A stretch of 64,000 nucleotides of DNA from Candidatus Zixiibacteriota bacterium. Its GTDB lineage: Bacteria > Zixibacteria > MSB-5A5 > WJJR01 > JAJRUJ01. The stretch spans positions 1-64,000 of the forward strand of contig JAGVQM010000040.1 in the NCBI GenBank assembly GCA_020051695.1. The letters run 5' to 3'. The notes beneath the pieces were generated by a model. It did not search any database. It worked only from the letters and a program-made list of their open reading frames with translations, and had not been told where the DNA came from. The translations under genes were made by a program, and so were the position numbers. Positions 55,656 to 64,000 of this stretch are shown in pieces (the first letter of the stretch is position 1; the number at the start of each line of letters is the position of its first letter).

Positions 55656-58478
55656 CTATTTCAAATAGACCATGCGGCGAGAGACCGTCTCCCCGTTCCG
55701 CTCTGCAAGACGATAGAAATACACGCCGGAGGCCACGGCAATTCCCCGATAATCGCGGCCGTCCCATTCCACGCGGTGGATTCCCGGTTCCGATAATCCT
55801 TTAAACAGCGTAATCACTCTGCGGCCGAGGATATCGAAAACATCCAGGGAAATTTCCTCCGGTCCGCCGACGCCGACGGTGAATTCGATAATGGTCCGGC
55901 CGTTGAAGGGATTCGGGTAGTTTTGCGCCAAGGTGAAACGCGCCGGGATATTGTTTTCCGCTGCGTCCCCGGCGAAGGACTCTTCATCTTCGAGGATGCC
56001 GGTGCTGAGCCCCACCAGCCAATAGAGAATATCGGCGAGGATTTCAGTGCGACTGAGGCCATATTGCGGGTAGGTAGAATTCACCGCTTCGAATCCGAAT
56101 GCCCAAAATACAGTTTTGAATCCAGCGTGCGCATACGTAACCCCGGCAATTTTCCCGGATGAATAGAGCGTATCATAGATAAAACTCACCGAGGCACCCG
56201 CGACCGGTTCAAGGTTGTCGGGACTGTGTTGATTGGCCGCTGTCCCCGAACCACCTAAGACCAGCGAGATTCCATCACCGATAGGATCACCTGCAATACC
56301 ACGGACAAACGGCGGTTCAACAGTCGAACCACCAGCATAACGCGCACCAAGGTAATTGACCAGGAACAACGAATCGGCCGTTTTCGATAATTTTTCAGCG
56401 ATGTCCTGGCCGGTCAGAAACAATCGTCCGCCGGCATCCAGATATTGCTGCAACGCTGCGACGTCATCATGCACCAGCATCGAATCGGGACGATCAAGGC
56501 CGGTATACCAGCAGACCATGGGATAGCCCGTCAATAACCCCGGCGACGGCGAGCCGGAAAGGTCCTTATCGTATCCCTCATGAGGAATCCGCAAAGTGGT
56601 CAGCGCATCGGCGTAGTAATGGGCGTAATCTTTGCCCGAATACTGTGCATCATCATCAACGATCAGCACCTGCTTGGGCCCCAGGTCCACGCTCAGGGTT
56701 TCGGCAAAAGTGAACGCGCCGTCCTCGCAGGAATAGGTGATATAAAAGTCGCTGATGGTCGGTTGCATCCCGGCGGCGACAGTCAAGAGTATTTCATTCC
56801 CGGCATTATTCTGATCGTAGCTCTTGGTCCCCAATTGTGAGATCGTGTACGAATCCCTGGTGAAGATTACTTCCGGTGTCGAGCAGGATACCATGACCTC
56901 AATATTCGTGGTTGGTTTCCAGAAATTATACGTGGTGATGATCATTTCCACGGTTTCACCAGGGTCGGGAATATCGTCCCCGTCGCCGCTCTCGTCGTTA
57001 AACACATGGCTCGAGCAGACCAGCAGCGGCCGGGAATAGGTGACATCAAGATTGGCGGTCATGGCCGGGCCGGACGGCGAGATATTCCAGACAGCAACTT
57101 GTGTGGAAAGCGCCTCGCCATAGGCCCGCGAACCGGGCGTTGTCAGATCATCGAATTCCTGCGAGTTATTGTCATAAAGGTCCGTGCCGTCTCCCGGATT
57201 GCCGGCGTCATACCGCTCCAGATCATAATCGCCGTCGGCCTGCACCACTGCGACTTTGTAGTGCTGTGAGGGAATTCCCACGCCGGGAATATACTCATTG
57301 GTATTGTTGGATTTGTTTTCGTCACAATGCAAAAGCATCAAGCCGTCGTCAGGCAATTGGCTGTCGAACCCCGTACGCTGCCGGTTGCAGACCAGAAAAT
57401 ATTCATTGCCGGTAATGCCGGCCATCCACAGGCGGTAGATAGTCGGGGATTCAGCATACGCGGGGATCGCCTGATCGACCAGGTTGGTTTGCACATTGAC
57501 CACATTCACCCAGCCAAGGAATGATTTACACCAGGGATCGAAATGCGCCGGTGTCCGCGATTGATTCAAATAATTGCCGCTGCCCATAATCGACCAGTAC
57601 CCGACACCCCATGAGGAGAAATCCTGATCGTATAAATCGGGCAGACCGATAATATGCCCCCATTCATGGCACCAGACACCGATACCGTTGGTGGCTGTCC
57701 CGACCACCGGGCCATGCTCCTCGGGTTGTACGGTATATTCACGGACCATCTTACCGTCGAGAATAACCGGGGGATTGTCCGACAAAGTCCACTGGTGTGA
57801 TTGAATAGTCTGCGATTCCTCATCAGCGGCCTCTTCATAGCCGAAACCGGCGAAGATGACCATGACCCCGTCGACTTCGCCGTCACCATCGACATCATAG
57901 TCGGAGAAATCAATGTATGAATTTGCGGCGAGGAGCGCATCGCGGGCCAGGGTCTGTGAATTCGGTTCGATCGTGGAGATGCCATGGTCCGCCCCGACGT
58001 AATAGGCGTACGTGTCCGGCATCAGCAGGGGACCGACGACTTCGCCGGTGATATTAAACAGGCCATAAGAGTTTTCCTGGTAATATTCCCGCATGCTCCC
58101 GGTGGCAAACTCGCCTGCCGAATAAATCATGCTTTCGATCAATGCGGGGGATGTATATACCCGGCTGGCCCAGAGGTTATCGGAAAATTCGACAAGGATA
58201 CACGGGATACGGCTGGCAAATTGTTCGGTCTGGACTCCAGCGGCCAATTTGTGGGCGGGGCGTATCTGTGGTGTATCCATGCCGGCGGCCCGCGCGGCCT
58301 GGATACGCTGTTTGTGTATCTCCCAGCTCCCCTGTTCGATCAGCTGTTGTTTGGTCAGCGGGTGCAGATCGACAGCCCAGCCGGACGCCGCCGGAAACAG
58401 CAACAGCATCGCGCAGCTTGCCGACACCGCGACCCACCACATTATCGTCCGCTTTTGTCCGGTGCACGCCATCTCCAT
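55656..58478 (-). CDS. Secreted M6-family metalloprotease with sorting tail
   Basis: About 940 residues. Signal peptide near 12-34. Zinc motif Cys-His-Glu-Trp-Gly-His-Ile-Ile-Gly-Leu-Pro-Asp-Leu-Tyr is typical of M6 (immune inhibitor A-like) peptidases; calcium-type Asp-Val-Asp-Gly-Asp-Gly-Glu-Val-Asp lies before it. A later part has the CARDB-like Asp-Pro-Gly-Glu-Thr-Val-Glu and a Val-Leu-Ile-Val-Asp-Asp-Asp-Ala domain (about 615-800, putative Gingipain-like Rossmann). The C-terminus has Asn-Tyr-Pro-Asn-Pro-Phe-Asn and Arg-Met-Val-Tyr-Leu-Lys. Starts 16 nt after the S8 stop, so one operon. The first of several ATGs is 58478; SD favours 58472-58478. Confidence 0.9.
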   Translation of the reverse strand: MEMACTGQKRTIMWWVAVSASCAMLLLFPAASGWAVDLHPLTKQQLIEQGSWEIHKQRIQAARAAGMDTPQIRPAHKLAAGVQTEQFASRIPCILVEFSDNLWASRVYTSPALIESMIYSAGEFATGSMREYYQENSYGLFNITGEVVGPLLMPDTYAYYVGADHGISTIEPNSQTLARDALLAANSYIDFSDYDVDGDGEVDGVMVIFAGFGYEEAADEESQTIQSHQWTLSDNPPVILDGKMVREYTVQPEEHGPVVGTATNGIGVWCHEWGHIIGLPDLYDQDFSSWGVGYWSIMGSGNYLNQSRTPAHFDPWCKSFLGWVNVVNVQTNLVDQAIPAYAESPTIYRLWMAGITGNEYFLVCNRQRTGFDSQLPDDGLMLLHCDENKSNNTNEYIPGVGIPSQHYKVAVVQADGDYDLERYDAGNPGDGTDLYDNNSQEFDDLTTPGSRAYGEALSTQVAVWNISPSGPAMTANLDVTYSRPLLVCSSHVFNDESGDGDDIPDPGETVEMIITTYNFWKPTTNIEVMVSCSTPEVIFTRDSYTISQLGTKSYDQNNAGNEILLTVAAGMQPTISDFYITYSCEDGAFTFAETLSVDLGPKQVLIVDDDAQYSGKDYAHYYADALTTLRIPHEGYDKDLSGSPSPGLLTGYPMVCWYTGLDRPDSMLVHDDVAALQQYLDAGGRLFLTGQDIAEKLSKTADSLFLVNYLGARYAGGSTVEPPFVRGIAGDPIGDGISLVLGGSGTAANQHSPDNLEPVAGASVSFIYDTLYSSGKIAGVTYAHAGFKTVFWAFGFEAVNSTYPQYGLSRTEILADILYWLVGLSTGILEDEESFAGDAAENNIPARFTLAQNYPNPFNGRTIIEFTVGVGGPEEISLDVFDILGRRVITLFKGLSEPGIHRVEWDGRDYRGIAVASGVYFYRLAERNGETVSRRMVYLK

Positions 58479-58494
58479 TATCCTTTTGATCCGC

Positions 58495-61452
58495 TTACCT
58501 GAGTAAGACCATCTTGCGGGCCGCAACGCCGGTAGTTGATACGGCCCGAGTCAGATAGATGCCCGAAGCGACCGGCCGCCCGGCATCATCGGTACCATTC
58601 CACGTCACCGAATGGTTTCCTGCCGGGCAGTATTCGTCAAAAAGTGTCGCGATCTTGCGCCCGAGGATATCGTAGATCGCCACTGCGACCGGCCCCTCGG
58701 CCGACACCGCGAAATCTATACGTGTTTCCGGATTAAACGGATTGGGATAATTCTGGTACAAGACCAGGTCGTATTCGCGCGGCCGGTTGGTTTCATCATC
58801 AGTGACATCAGTGGTGATAGAATACCGGTTGCGTGCGGTCGCGGCGGCCGCATAAAACTCGGCAACGGACGCGCCGGAACATAAAGCGAACGTGACGGTC
58901 ACCGAATCGCCCTGGGCCAGATCGTAAGGTCCGGCGCCGATGAAGCCGCACCAGTCGGCCGCAGTATTTTCATCGGGATGAATAACGCCCTCAGTAATTG
59001 ATTGCATCTTCTCGGTGTCGGAGAAACCGCGTTTGCCGGACTCATTGGCGTAAAACCGCGCGGCCCCTAAAGGCGCGTTGAGCAGCACCACACCCACGGT
59101 CGGGCTGGACAAATCAAGGTAGTGATAAAAAAGGTCTTCGGCGGCATCGAGGGTAACCTTCTCCCCGCCCAGGTCACCGGGGAAATCCCAATCGGAGAAC
59201 AGCCCGACATGCAGCCCGTTAAGATCGGCGCCCGCGTCGTTGATCAGCGTGTATTCCATAATAATACAGCGGTCACCCGGAGCCGCGCCGAAGGCCGCGG
59301 CATGCTGGCGGACGGTGACCCCCAGCGGATTTTCCGCGCGGATGTCGGCATATTCGGCGTTCACCTGCTGGTCACCAAGCAGGCCCGGCACAAAGGTGTC
59401 CAGCGGACTCGGCGATGCCGGCTTGAAATCAACATTGTATTTCCCGGAGACGCCGTTGCGCATGGCATCCGAAACGTCATCCCCCGCACCGAGTACCAGT
59501 GCGGCCTCATACAAATGATTGCCGCCCGCGGCGGGAACATCATAACCCCTGCCGCCCAACGGGACGTACGAATCCGGATGCAGACCAAGCATACCGAAAT
59601 TCGACACCGTCAGGGCCACCGCACCAAAATCAAGAGTGTTCCAGCGGCCGTTGTGCGGCACGCCCAGGACAATATAAAAATCGCGCTGGAGGTGGCCGGT
59701 AATGCCTGAACCGGCCAGCGACAGGGTAAAATGAACCGTATCGCCAAGAGGCAGTGAGGAATCGGTCGAAATGATGAAAGGATCGCTGCTGTTGTCCCGC
59801 TCGCCGCCGACGGCAAGATCACCGAAATACGCGGTGTCTTTGTCGATCCGGATTCCCGGCTCGATACTCGACAGGTAGCCGATCACGCTGGTTGCCCCGG
59901 CCACGTCACCATGCAAGGCGACAATCAGGTTACCCGTTTCGCGGGGGTCAAGCAGGTCGTTGCCGCCCTCGGCAAAGAGGATATCGGTGATGTGCGGTTC
60001 GGGGTTTGTCGACGCAGGGAGCAGCTCAAAGGCAGCGGCGAGGTCGATGAAACCCATGCCCGATTCGTTGTCTTCGCCGGGTTGGTCCACATCGATGGCG
60101 GTGACCAGAATTGCCGATTTAATCTGCTCGGGGGTCAGGTCGGGATTGTACTGGCGGAACAGGGCCACGGCAGCGGCAACATGCGGCGCCGACATCGACG
60201 TGCCGTTAATCAGCTTATAATCTCCGTCTTTATATGACGAGCGGATGGCAACGCCGGGGGCGACGACTTCCGGTTTCTTGTCGGCGAAATCGCAGGGGGA
60301 CGGCCCGCGCGAAGAGAACGAGGCGACGGGCAGTTCACTGTCCGTGGCATCGACCGAACCCACGGAAAACGTATTGACCAGCGAACTGGTGCGAGTCGCC
60401 GGGTTGCGGATCGTCATGGAGTTTGGACCTTCGTTGCCCGCGGCAAAAATGCACACGATGCCGAGCGATTCCAGGTTGTCGATGGCTTCCCAGAATTTCT
60501 GATCGCAGGGCTGCATGAACCCGGTGGGGATACCCCAGGAATTGCACACGACATCGGGAACATCGTCCATCGTCCGGGGATCGCCGTCGGGATTGGCCGC
60601 CCACTGGAACGCACTGAGGATATCGCTCATCGTCTGGGGGAGCGCCTTGCCCCGGTCAATGACCGCCGCACTGATCCAGCGCGCGTCGGGGGCCAGCCCG
60701 ATTGTATCGGCCCCGTCATGACCGACCATGATGCCCATCACGTGGGTGCCGTGGCCGCTGGCATCATCGGGGAACATGGTGCCGTACGGATCAAACCAGC
60801 AGGCGGCAGTGTCGGTAGTGTAGTTGCCGCGCCACTTGGCGTATAAGGCCGCGTGACTACCCTTGACTCCGGTATCAAAACTGCAGATGAGCCGTCCCGA
60901 GCCGGTCAGCCCCCGGTCCCATAATGCCCGGGCGCCGACAGCCACCAGGTTTTCAGCCGCCCCAACCTGGGCTGCAGCGGCGGCCGAGGTTCCCACCGGT
61001 TCAATCAATCCCACCGGCAGGTCACTGATGATCTGAGCGACATCGTCGCGGCCGGCAAGTTGCTCGATGACTGCGCTTGTCGCCCGCAGGTAAATCATAT
61101 TGGTAATCCAGTAGGGTTTAAACGTCGTGACTGCGCCGGAAGCCAGTTCGTTTTGCAGCAACTTGATCAATTCGGCCTGGGCGGCCACGGTTTTTCTCTG
61201 TAGTTGCTGATATGCGGTCTGGTATCGTTCCGTAAATGCGCCCCGCTTGCGGGCCAGGACGGAAGTTTCCATGCTGATTTGATCGCCGCCAGCGAGGACC
61301 ACGATGGCTTCGACGAAACCGTCCGAGGCGGCAGAATCGATCATGGCGAGCAACTGTGCATCAATTTTCACTGCCCCGGAGACAGCCGCGGGAATTAACC
61401 AGCCAACAAGCAGAGTAATAATGAAATAAAAAATGGTATGTCTAAGTTTCAT
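58495..61452 (-). CDS. Secreted S8 subtilisin-like protease with sorting tail
   Basis: About 985 residues from ATG 61452 (GGGAGACAAG upstream). Signal segment (5-26), propeptide-like region, then S8 domain: Asp in Ser-Phe-Asp-Thr-Gly, His in Gly-His-Gly-Thr-His-Val, Ser in Gly-Thr-Ser-Met-Ser-Ala-Pro-His. A beta region with two Ig-like parts follows, and the tail begins Asn-Tyr-Pro-Asn-Pro-Phe-Asn and ends Lys-Met-Val-Leu-Leu-Arg. Together with the M6 enzyme it forms a secreted peptidase operon. The frame is open a further 42 codons upstream, but those lie in the leader. Confidence 0.92.
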   Translation of the reverse strand: MKLRHTIFYFIITLLVGWLIPAAVSGAVKIDAQLLAMIDSAASDGFVEAIVVLAGGDQISMETSVLARKRGAFTERYQTAYQQLQRKTVAAQAELIKLLQNELASGAVTTFKPYWITNMIYLRATSAVIEQLAGRDDVAQIISDLPVGLIEPVGTSAAAAAQVGAAENLVAVGARALWDRGLTGSGRLICSFDTGVKGSHAALYAKWRGNYTTDTAACWFDPYGTMFPDDASGHGTHVMGIMVGHDGADTIGLAPDARWISAAVIDRGKALPQTMSDILSAFQWAANPDGDPRTMDDVPDVVCNSWGIPTGFMQPCDQKFWEAIDNLESLGIVCIFAAGNEGPNSMTIRNPATRTSSLVNTFSVGSVDATDSELPVASFSSRGPSPCDFADKKPEVVAPGVAIRSSYKDGDYKLINGTSMSAPHVAAAVALFRQYNPDLTPEQIKSAILVTAIDVDQPGEDNESGMGFIDLAAAFELLPASTNPEPHITDILFAEGGNDLLDPRETGNLIVALHGDVAGATSVIGYLSSIEPGIRIDKDTAYFGDLAVGGERDNSSDPFIISTDSSLPLGDTVHFTLSLAGSGITGHLQRDFYIVLGVPHNGRWNTLDFGAVALTVSNFGMLGLHPDSYVPLGGRGYDVPAAGGNHLYEAALVLGAGDDVSDAMRNGVSGKYNVDFKPASPSPLDTFVPGLLGDQQVNAEYADIRAENPLGVTVRQHAAAFGAAPGDRCIIMEYTLINDAGADLNGLHVGLFSDWDFPGDLGGEKVTLDAAEDLFYHYLDLSSPTVGVVLLNAPLGAARFYANESGKRGFSDTEKMQSITEGVIHPDENTAADWCGFIGAGPYDLAQGDSVTVTFALCSGASVAEFYAAAATARNRYSITTDVTDDETNRPREYDLVLYQNYPNPFNPETRIDFAVSAEGPVAVAIYDILGRKIATLFDEYCPAGNHSVTWNGTDDAGRPVASGIYLTRAVSTTGVAARKMVLLR

Positions 61453-61476
61453 AATCTCTTGTCTCCCTATGGGAGG

Positions 61477-61530
61477 CCTCTTGCGCAAAAGGGGTGCCCG
61501 AACCGACCTGCCCGGCGAAATGATGTCGGC
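61477..61530 (-). promoter_or_regulatory. Shared leader element, copy A
   Basis: Upstream of the S8 gene by 24 nt. The minus strand contains TCGGGCAC-CCC-TT-TTGCGCAAGAGG and, 15 nt before that, GCCGACA. Copy B is at 63757-63813. 21 of 27 bases agree over the core. May be RNA; this is a candidate only. Confidence 0.5.
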
Positions 61531-61594
61531 TATGTTTCCGACAAAAATCTCGGCAAAGCAGGTCCCCCAATTGACCAATCAACAATAAGTTATG

Positions 61595-61600
61595 ATTATA
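61595..61600 (-). promoter_or_regulatory. -10 element of the S8-M6 operon
   Basis: Minus strand GACTATAATCA. The -35 is poor at normal spacing. It would give a leader of about 135 nt that contains the hairpin and copy A. Confidence 0.45.
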
Positions 61601-61964
61601 GTCTTTCTCCTGCCCCCAGTGTCTCCTCCACAGAGATGCGTTCAACTCCACCACAAGGCGCTGGAGAGTCTGCAAATCAATGCACGCTCATCTGCTTTAC
61701 CCGCTTGATTATGCAACAAGCTGCGCAATGCAATCCATTCCTCCACCGCGTCACCGCCACCCAGCAAATTCATTGGGGATTCGAGTTCCTGCTCGGCGCG
61801 TCAGTTGCGGTTTCCACATAGATAAGATAACAATTTATGTGATTTTATCAAGTCAGGGCAGAGTATTATATATTGCGTCACTTTAAATAAATTGCGTAAT
61901 ATAATAGATATGAATGCTTTAAAAGAATTTCAATGAGCTGGGATGTTCTCTGTGACGTGGGGTT

Positions 61965-61994
61965 GCCCGGCCGTCGGAGGTCGCACGGCCGGGC
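61965..61994 (-). terminator. GC-rich 10-bp hairpin after the 567-residue gene
   Basis: Minus strand GCCCGGCCGT / ACGGCCGGGC, loop of 10 nt, 21 nt past the stop at 62015. No U-run follows, so termination is uncertain; RNA stabilising or Rho-assisted end are options. Confidence 0.5.
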
Positions 61995-62014
61995 GGCTAG
62001 ATGTAGCGCGAGTT

Positions 62015-63718
62015 TTATTTCATCAATAACATTTTGCGGGTCTGAGATTGGCCGCCGGTACTCAAGCGATAGAAATAGATCCCGCTGGTCACCCGGCGTC
62101 CCTGATCGTCGCTGCCATCCCATAATATCTGATGGTCCCCTGCCCCCTGAATGCCGAGGTCAAAATTGCGGACGCGCTGGCCCAGAGTGTTGTAGACCGT
62201 CAGCGTGACATACGCCATCTCCGGCAAAGCATAACTGATGGTCGTCTGCGGGTTGAAGGGATTGGGGTAATTCTGTGCTAGTGCGAACGCCGCAGGATGT
62301 ACACCGTCTTCGCCCTCGACAATGCCGACCGAACTATTATACACGGCACGGATCATCCAGTCGGCGTAGGGCCAGGCGGTCCAGCCCTGTGATTTATCAT
62401 ACCACATCGACCGGCCGTCTACATTCATAGTGTCTGAGGCCACACCAGGGGTCGTCGGTGTATTGGACAACCATTCCAGCACAACAAAGAAGTGCCCGGC
62501 GGTAATCAGCGGTTGCGTGCTCTCCGGGATCGAGACCTCAGCCCAACCGGGAGCGAAGGCCGAATTGACCGTGAACGGTCCGGCCATGACGGTGCCGGGT
62601 TGTCCCATACCGGCGGTAGTCACGGAAAGCTTGAACGGCGTGGTCTCATTCACATAGACGCGGAGTTTGCTGACGGTGATCGGAAAGGTCGTGGGCGTGA
62701 ATAGGACGGCGAAGGCGTTATCGTTAGCGGCGACTTCGGACACAATCAGGAATTGCGCGGGCCAGCCGTCGTCATATTTCAACTGCCGTCCGGGCAGGGT
62801 CGTGTATTGATACGGCGCGGCTGCGCCGCCGGCAGGTTCAGTTGCCTGATTATGCGCCGGAGCGCTGTCAATGACTTCCAGGTAGTACTTGATCGTGGTC
62901 AACGGCAACTGCCCCGGGATTGTTGCCCGATACAACCCCTGAATCAGCGACATGGGAACAGTATTGTACGAGGCGCCCATATTTGTCGAATAACGCAAGT
63001 TGACAGACTGCAGACCGCTAGCATCGGTGATTGCCGCAGTGATCGGGGTTTGGCCATCCTCGGCAAAAGCGGAATTGTCGGGATAGTGCAGGACCACCGG
63101 CGCCGAGACATCTTCACCATATAGCTGGACATAGGCCCGGATATTCATATCGACATCCTCGACCCAGTCCCAGGCCTGCGTCGGCCCGCGGTACCAGGTG
63201 CGGCCGGTCCCCCCGTCACCGTCGCCGGTAATGTGCGGTCCTTCAAGATCGACCACCTTGATACTGATAAAAAAGTCGCCCGCACCGACATCGAACGGCG
63301 TATCGAATGAAATCTGTTGGCGGCTGGCGTCGCCGCTGGCGTCAAAACTGATAGCGGACGTCAAGGCGGTGACCGGACCATTGGTACTGTCGCCGTCGTA
63401 AATCGTTACGGCGACGAGGCCCCCGGTCCCGGATTCATCATATGTAGTCAACTCGAAATACGATAACTTGCACGCCTGAGGTGGAGAAAACCGGACGGCC
63501 CACTCGGCGCCCAGCGAGTCCATGGTTGGAAAATAATATTCCGGGTCTGAATCATACGCCAACTTGGTCTCCCCGGCCGTGGCGGCCAGGCTCAATACCG
63601 GCGTCTGCGGCTGGTTGTAGACCGTGTTACTCGGGACTTTTTCGGCCAAATCCAGGTCCAGGGCGACGACCGGCGTGGCGGCCATCAGCAAACCGGCGAT
63701 CAGTAGTACGTATCTCAT
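62015..63718 (-). CDS. Secreted modular protein with sorting tail
   Basis: 567 residues, signal peptide to about 19 (Val-Val-Ala-Leu). First part resembles a jelly-roll domain (about 60-200), then an Ig-like 'Asn-x-Arg-Tyr-Ser' domain (about 205-300), a second jelly-roll-like domain (about 310-460), and the C-terminal Asn-Tyr-Pro-Asn-Pro-Phe-Asn-Pro tail ending Lys-Met-Leu-Leu-Met-Lys. No catalytic motif seen; possibly a carbohydrate- or peptide-binding partner. Its leader carries copy B of the shared element. Confidence 0.8.
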   Translation of the reverse strand: MRYVLLIAGLLMAATPVVALDLDLAEKVPSNTVYNQPQTPVLSLAATAGETKLAYDSDPEYYFPTMDSLGAEWAVRFSPPQACKLSYFELTTYDESGTGGLVAVTIYDGDSTNGPVTALTSAISFDASGDASRQQISFDTPFDVGAGDFFISIKVVDLEGPHITGDGDGGTGRTWYRGPTQAWDWVEDVDMNIRAYVQLYGEDVSAPVVLHYPDNSAFAEDGQTPITAAITDASGLQSVNLRYSTNMGASYNTVPMSLIQGLYRATIPGQLPLTTIKYYLEVIDSAPAHNQATEPAGGAAAPYQYTTLPGRQLKYDDGWPAQFLIVSEVAANDNAFAVLFTPTTFPITVSKLRVYVNETTPFKLSVTTAGMGQPGTVMAGPFTVNSAFAPGWAEVSIPESTQPLITAGHFFVVLEWLSNTPTTPGVASDTMNVDGRSMWYDKSQGWTAWPYADWMIRAVYNSSVGIVEGEDGVHPAAFALAQNYPNPFNPQTTISYALPEMAYVTLTVYNTLGQRVRNFDLGIQGAGDHQILWDGSDDQGRRVTSGIYFYRLSTGGQSQTRKMLLMK

Positions 63719-64000
63719 GCGCTACTCCCTTCGTGACGGGACACGTTTGTACGAAAACCCCTTGCGCAAGCGGCATGCCCGATCACCGGCCGGATAGGAT
63801 TCCCGCTGTCGGCGGCACCAAGTTCGGGGCAACTGCATGCCGGATAACGAAAACCATATCCCCGAGCGGAGTCGGGATGAAACTCACCGGCTGCCGATGG
63901 GTATGATTCTCCTGCAACCGGATGCACATATGGTGCGTGGCTGGTGGATAACTACGAAGAAAATGGAGACCGGCACGAGCGCACGCAAAATGTCGGACGG
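63719..64000 (-). other. Leader and upstream region of the 567-residue gene, to window edge
   Basis: 282 nt without a credible gene. Contains the shared element (63757-63813). No clear -10/-35 was found. Several GC-rich inverted repeats (for example CCCCGAGCGGAGTCGGG, 63860-63876) suggest a structured leader. Confidence 0.6.
63757..63813 (-). promoter_or_regulatory. Shared leader element, copy B
   Basis: 38 nt before the ATG of the 567-residue gene. The minus strand contains GCCGACA, then 37 nt later TTGCGCAAGGGG with TCGGGCATGCC just before it. See copy A at 61477-61530. Confidence 0.5.

Larger units (their letters stand above)
61453..62014 (-). other. 562-nt intergenic leader region of the S8-M6 operon
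   Basis: Contains, from right to left on the minus strand: a GC-rich hairpin (61965-61994), an AT-rich zone with ATTGCGT direct repeats (61872-61878, 61891-61897; 19-nt spacing), a -10 TATAAT (61595-61600), a stem TGTCGG/CCGACA (61524-61529, 61538-61543), and a short element (61477-61530) also found before the next gene. No convincing coding frame. Confidence 0.7.

Noticed and set aside
61680-61886. 68-codon open frame on the plus strand
   Set aside because: No ribosome-binding site, proline-rich and random-looking, and it lies in a leader region with clear regulatory signals on the other strand.
61861-61910. AT-rich repeat zone as a CRISPR leader or replication origin
   Set aside because: Only two 7-base direct repeats and no spacer series, no DnaA-box cluster and no cas or replication genes near.
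63715-63927. 70-codon open frame on the minus strand before the 567-residue gene
   Set aside because: It overlaps the shared leader element and the following gene's start and has no signal peptide or family match by eye.
63757-63930. Possible cobalamin riboswitch (GCAGCCGGTGAG upstream of the 567-residue gene)
   Set aside because: Lacks the conserved core CCCGCCACTGT and the B12 box; only a short similarity.

Overview
The window most resembles a chromosome segment of an uncultivated bacterium of the Fibrobacteres-Chlorobi-Bacteroidetes (FCB) superphylum, perhaps a Zixibacteria-like lineage. That placement is inference. It rests on five secreted proteins ending in the Asn-Tyr-Pro-Asn-Pro-Phe-Asn FlgD-like / type IX 'sorting A' tail, a PorV/PorQ-family barrel, a Gld-type ABC operon, the order rplM-rpsI-rpsB-tsf-pyrH-frr, and many multi-module secretome proteins with PKD, BACON-like, cohesin-like and dockerin-like parts. 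Sequencing of the 16S gene would settle it. No phage, transposase, integrase or CRISPR array was seen.

Layout. 1-4990: a ribosomal RNA operon on the minus strand (16S, tRNA-Ile, tRNA-Ala, 5' two thirds of 23S; the 23S end and any 5S lie left of the window), with a consensus promoter, boxA elements before both 16S and 23S, and tRNA-Thr and tRNA-Phe upstream. 5.0-10.2 kb: small envelope and accessory genes (single cohesin-like secreted protein, GNAT acetyltransferase, an AT-rich membrane/TPR gene, a DnaQ-like exonuclease fused to a WYL domain, a lipoprotein, a PorV-like barrel). 10.4-16.5 kb: lptE-hutI, a DUF2344 protein whose radical-SAM half has lost its cluster cysteines, a zinc-ribbon miniprotein, and cysE-cysK. 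16.7-22.4 kb: a 1.6-thousand-residue secreted protein and a cohesin-like lipoprotein. 22.5-34.4 kb: THEP1-type NTPase, then a plus-strand cluster of a PASTA-less Ser/Thr kinase, a TPR/CsgG-like lipoprotein, an outer-membrane barrel, an exported protein and a 1.8-thousand-residue repeat protein. 34.4-40.1 kb: acpS, a gliding-type ABC exporter operon (ATPase, permease, GldG, DUF4340) and a Pal-like OmpA lipoprotein. 40.3-46.3 kb: a dockerin-bearing metalloprotease, LolB/DUF4292-like lipoprotein with an M50 protease, mpg and uvrC. 46.3-53.5 kb: a long translation/envelope operon rplM-rpsI-rpsB-tsf-pyrH-frr-uppS-cdsA-ubiA-nlpC. 53.6-64 kb: alpha/beta hydrolase, an exported unknown, and a secreted peptidase block (M6 and S8 peptidases plus a third sorting-tail protein) with long untranslated leaders.

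How it works together. The dominant theme is building and decorating the cell surface: lipid and peptidoglycan precursors (uppS, cdsA, ubiA, lptE, NlpC/P60, Pal), an outer-membrane PorV-like partner, and large surface or secreted proteins. Cohesin-like modules (three genes) and dockerin-like modules (two genes) occur together, so non-covalent assembly of extracellular complexes is a reasonable hypothesis. Two of the secreted-protein genes also share a short conserved leader sequence. Transcription signals are ordinary sigma-70 type (TTGACA / TATAAT, often with 16 bp spacing), and several clear intrinsic terminators are present.
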